Below are positions 63,297 through 64,000 of a stretch of DNA of 64,000 bases, piece after piece (within the stretch, counting starts at the first letter, position 1; every line of letters begins with the position of its first letter). A program made the position numbers and the translations under genes. The notes beneath the pieces were generated by a model, which saw nothing but the letters and a program-made list of their open reading frames with translations, did not search any database and had not been told where the DNA came from. Source of the stretch: Microbulbifer sp. A4B17. Lineage in GTDB: Bacteria; Pseudomonadota; Gammaproteobacteria; Pseudomonadales; Cellvibrionaceae. The stretch spans positions 3,700,001 through 3,764,000 of the forward strand of contig NZ_CP029064.1 in assembly GCF_003076275.1 (NCBI RefSeq). The letters are read 5' to 3'.

Positions 63297-64000
63297 TTAA
63301 GGATTAAACACTTCAAGCGGATGTTCACTATGATCCAAGTGGCGAGGGATTTCTGCACCATCTGGCCCAAGTCGCTGACCTCTATTTATTCGTGCACCAT
63401 CTGCCCCATATCTAGGCGCCGCGTTTCGTACAACTCGGCCTGTCTTCCAATTAACCCATACCTCTGACCCATCACTATGTCTGAAGCGTTGATAGCCCGA
63501 TTTTGCTACTGACTTTCCCTCAAACCCCGCATCCCGAAGAATCTCAGCAACTTCCGATGCACTTCTTGACCCTAGATTACCCAATTCAGATGCTGCACCA
63601 TTTCCACCAACGCCTCGTGAATGAGGTAATAGTTTTTGCTCTTTGATTTTCTTTTTCTTTCCGTAATGTGCTATAGCCAGACTGGCAGCAATAGCAGCAG
63701 TAATTCCGCCAGCTTTTACACCCGTTTTAATAGATTCGTCAAGTGTGCTTTCTTCAAATAGCCTCTGATTATTGATATAAAAATCATCACCTGAAACTAA
63801 AGTATGAAATTCGGCAAAGCTCTGCGCATAATGAGGCTGGGACGAGTAAGCTAGGTAATGTAATGACATCTTCAGACTTGCCATTAGCTGCTGTTGATAA
63901 GCTAACTGCTGAAGTTGCATCTGATGCTGCAACATATCCATCTGTGTAGGAGTTGGCCCACAGTCTCCACCATACACACCCGTTGGTCTACCAGCAGAGT
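63297..64000 (-). CDS. Polymorphic toxin-like protein, N-terminus beyond window edge
   Basis: The frame is open to the window edge (SAGRPTGVYGGDCGPTPTQM), so the true start is outside. A Gln/Leu-rich helix (LQHQMQLQQLAYQQQLMASL) and a hydrophobic Ala/Gly segment (VKAGGITAAIAASLAIAHYG) precede a C-terminal domain beginning about GYQRFRHSDGSEVWVNWKTGRVVRNAAPRYGADGARINRGQRL. That last domain resembles C-terminal toxin tips of polymorphic or RHS-type toxins. Activity unknown. A putative immunity gene follows. Confidence 0.62.
   Translation of the reverse strand, partial: SAGRPTGVYGGDCGPTPTQMDMLQHQMQLQQLAYQQQLMASLKMSLHYLAYSSQPHYAQSFAEFHTLVSGDDFYINNQRLFEESTLDESIKTGVKAGGITAAIAASLAIAHYGKKKKIKEQKLLPHSRGVGGNGAASELGNLGSRSASEVAEILRDAGFEGKSVAKSGYQRFRHSDGSEVWVNWKTGRVVRNAAPRYGADGARINRGQRLGPDGAEIPRHLDHSEHPLEVFNP

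Overview
The window looks like a chromosomal segment of a marine gammaproteobacterium of the Cellvibrionales type, possibly Microbulbifer-like. That placement is inference. It rests on the alaS-lysC and pncC-recA-recX gene order, class Ia nrdAB, two large secreted GH16 enzymes with carbohydrate-binding modules, a GH12 enzyme, and several secreted esterases and lipases. No rRNA, tRNA or CRISPR array was seen.

Layout. Positions 1-10.4 kb, all on the minus strand, hold housekeeping genes: lysC (cut by the window edge), alaS, a HIT protein, a Trm112-like protein, a lipase, class I aldolase, glpK, recX, recA (with a LexA box) and pncC. Positions 11-16.4 kb hold two tandem paralogous GH16 laminarinase-like genes. 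Positions 16.4-22 kb are mixed accessory DNA: GNAT, tapT, a TSUP transporter with a TauD-like dioxygenase, a 40-codon ORF with a strong ribosome-binding site, a FecR-like gene without a membrane anchor, and a GH12 glucanase.

Positions 22.3-32.8 kb are a sedentary chromosomal integron. An intact integron integrase on the plus strand has a LexA box over its promoter. It lies next to an attI region with a candidate cassette promoter and a perfect 16-bp hairpin. About 15 cassettes follow, all read on the minus strand away from intI and each ending in an attC site. Most cassette products are small membrane, secreted or unknown proteins, plus a GNAT and a TPR-like protein. An IS1182-type element has inserted exactly in one attC core. 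One attC has lost its conserved AAC, one cassette gene carries an in-frame amber codon, one cassette has no convincing gene, and the distal end is fused to a headless gene remnant.

Positions 32.9-57.9 kb return to housekeeping: aroC-prmB, folE, a CHMI-family isomerase, an alpha/beta hydrolase, sixA, DUF4389-gpsA, htpG with a sigma-32 promoter, a serine hydrolase, a 2-Cys peroxiredoxin, an iron-storage cluster (bfd, bfr, grxD) with Fur-like boxes, argD-argF, and nrdA-nrdB behind tandem NrdR boxes and DnaA boxes. A peroxiredoxin-like protein, a lipoprotein esterase and a secreted lipase-like protein follow.

Positions 58-64 kb are accessory again: a methyltransferase, an intact IS3-family element that splits a small secreted-protein gene, a paralogue of that gene, a transposase remnant, and a probable polymorphic toxin with a possible immunity gene at the right edge.
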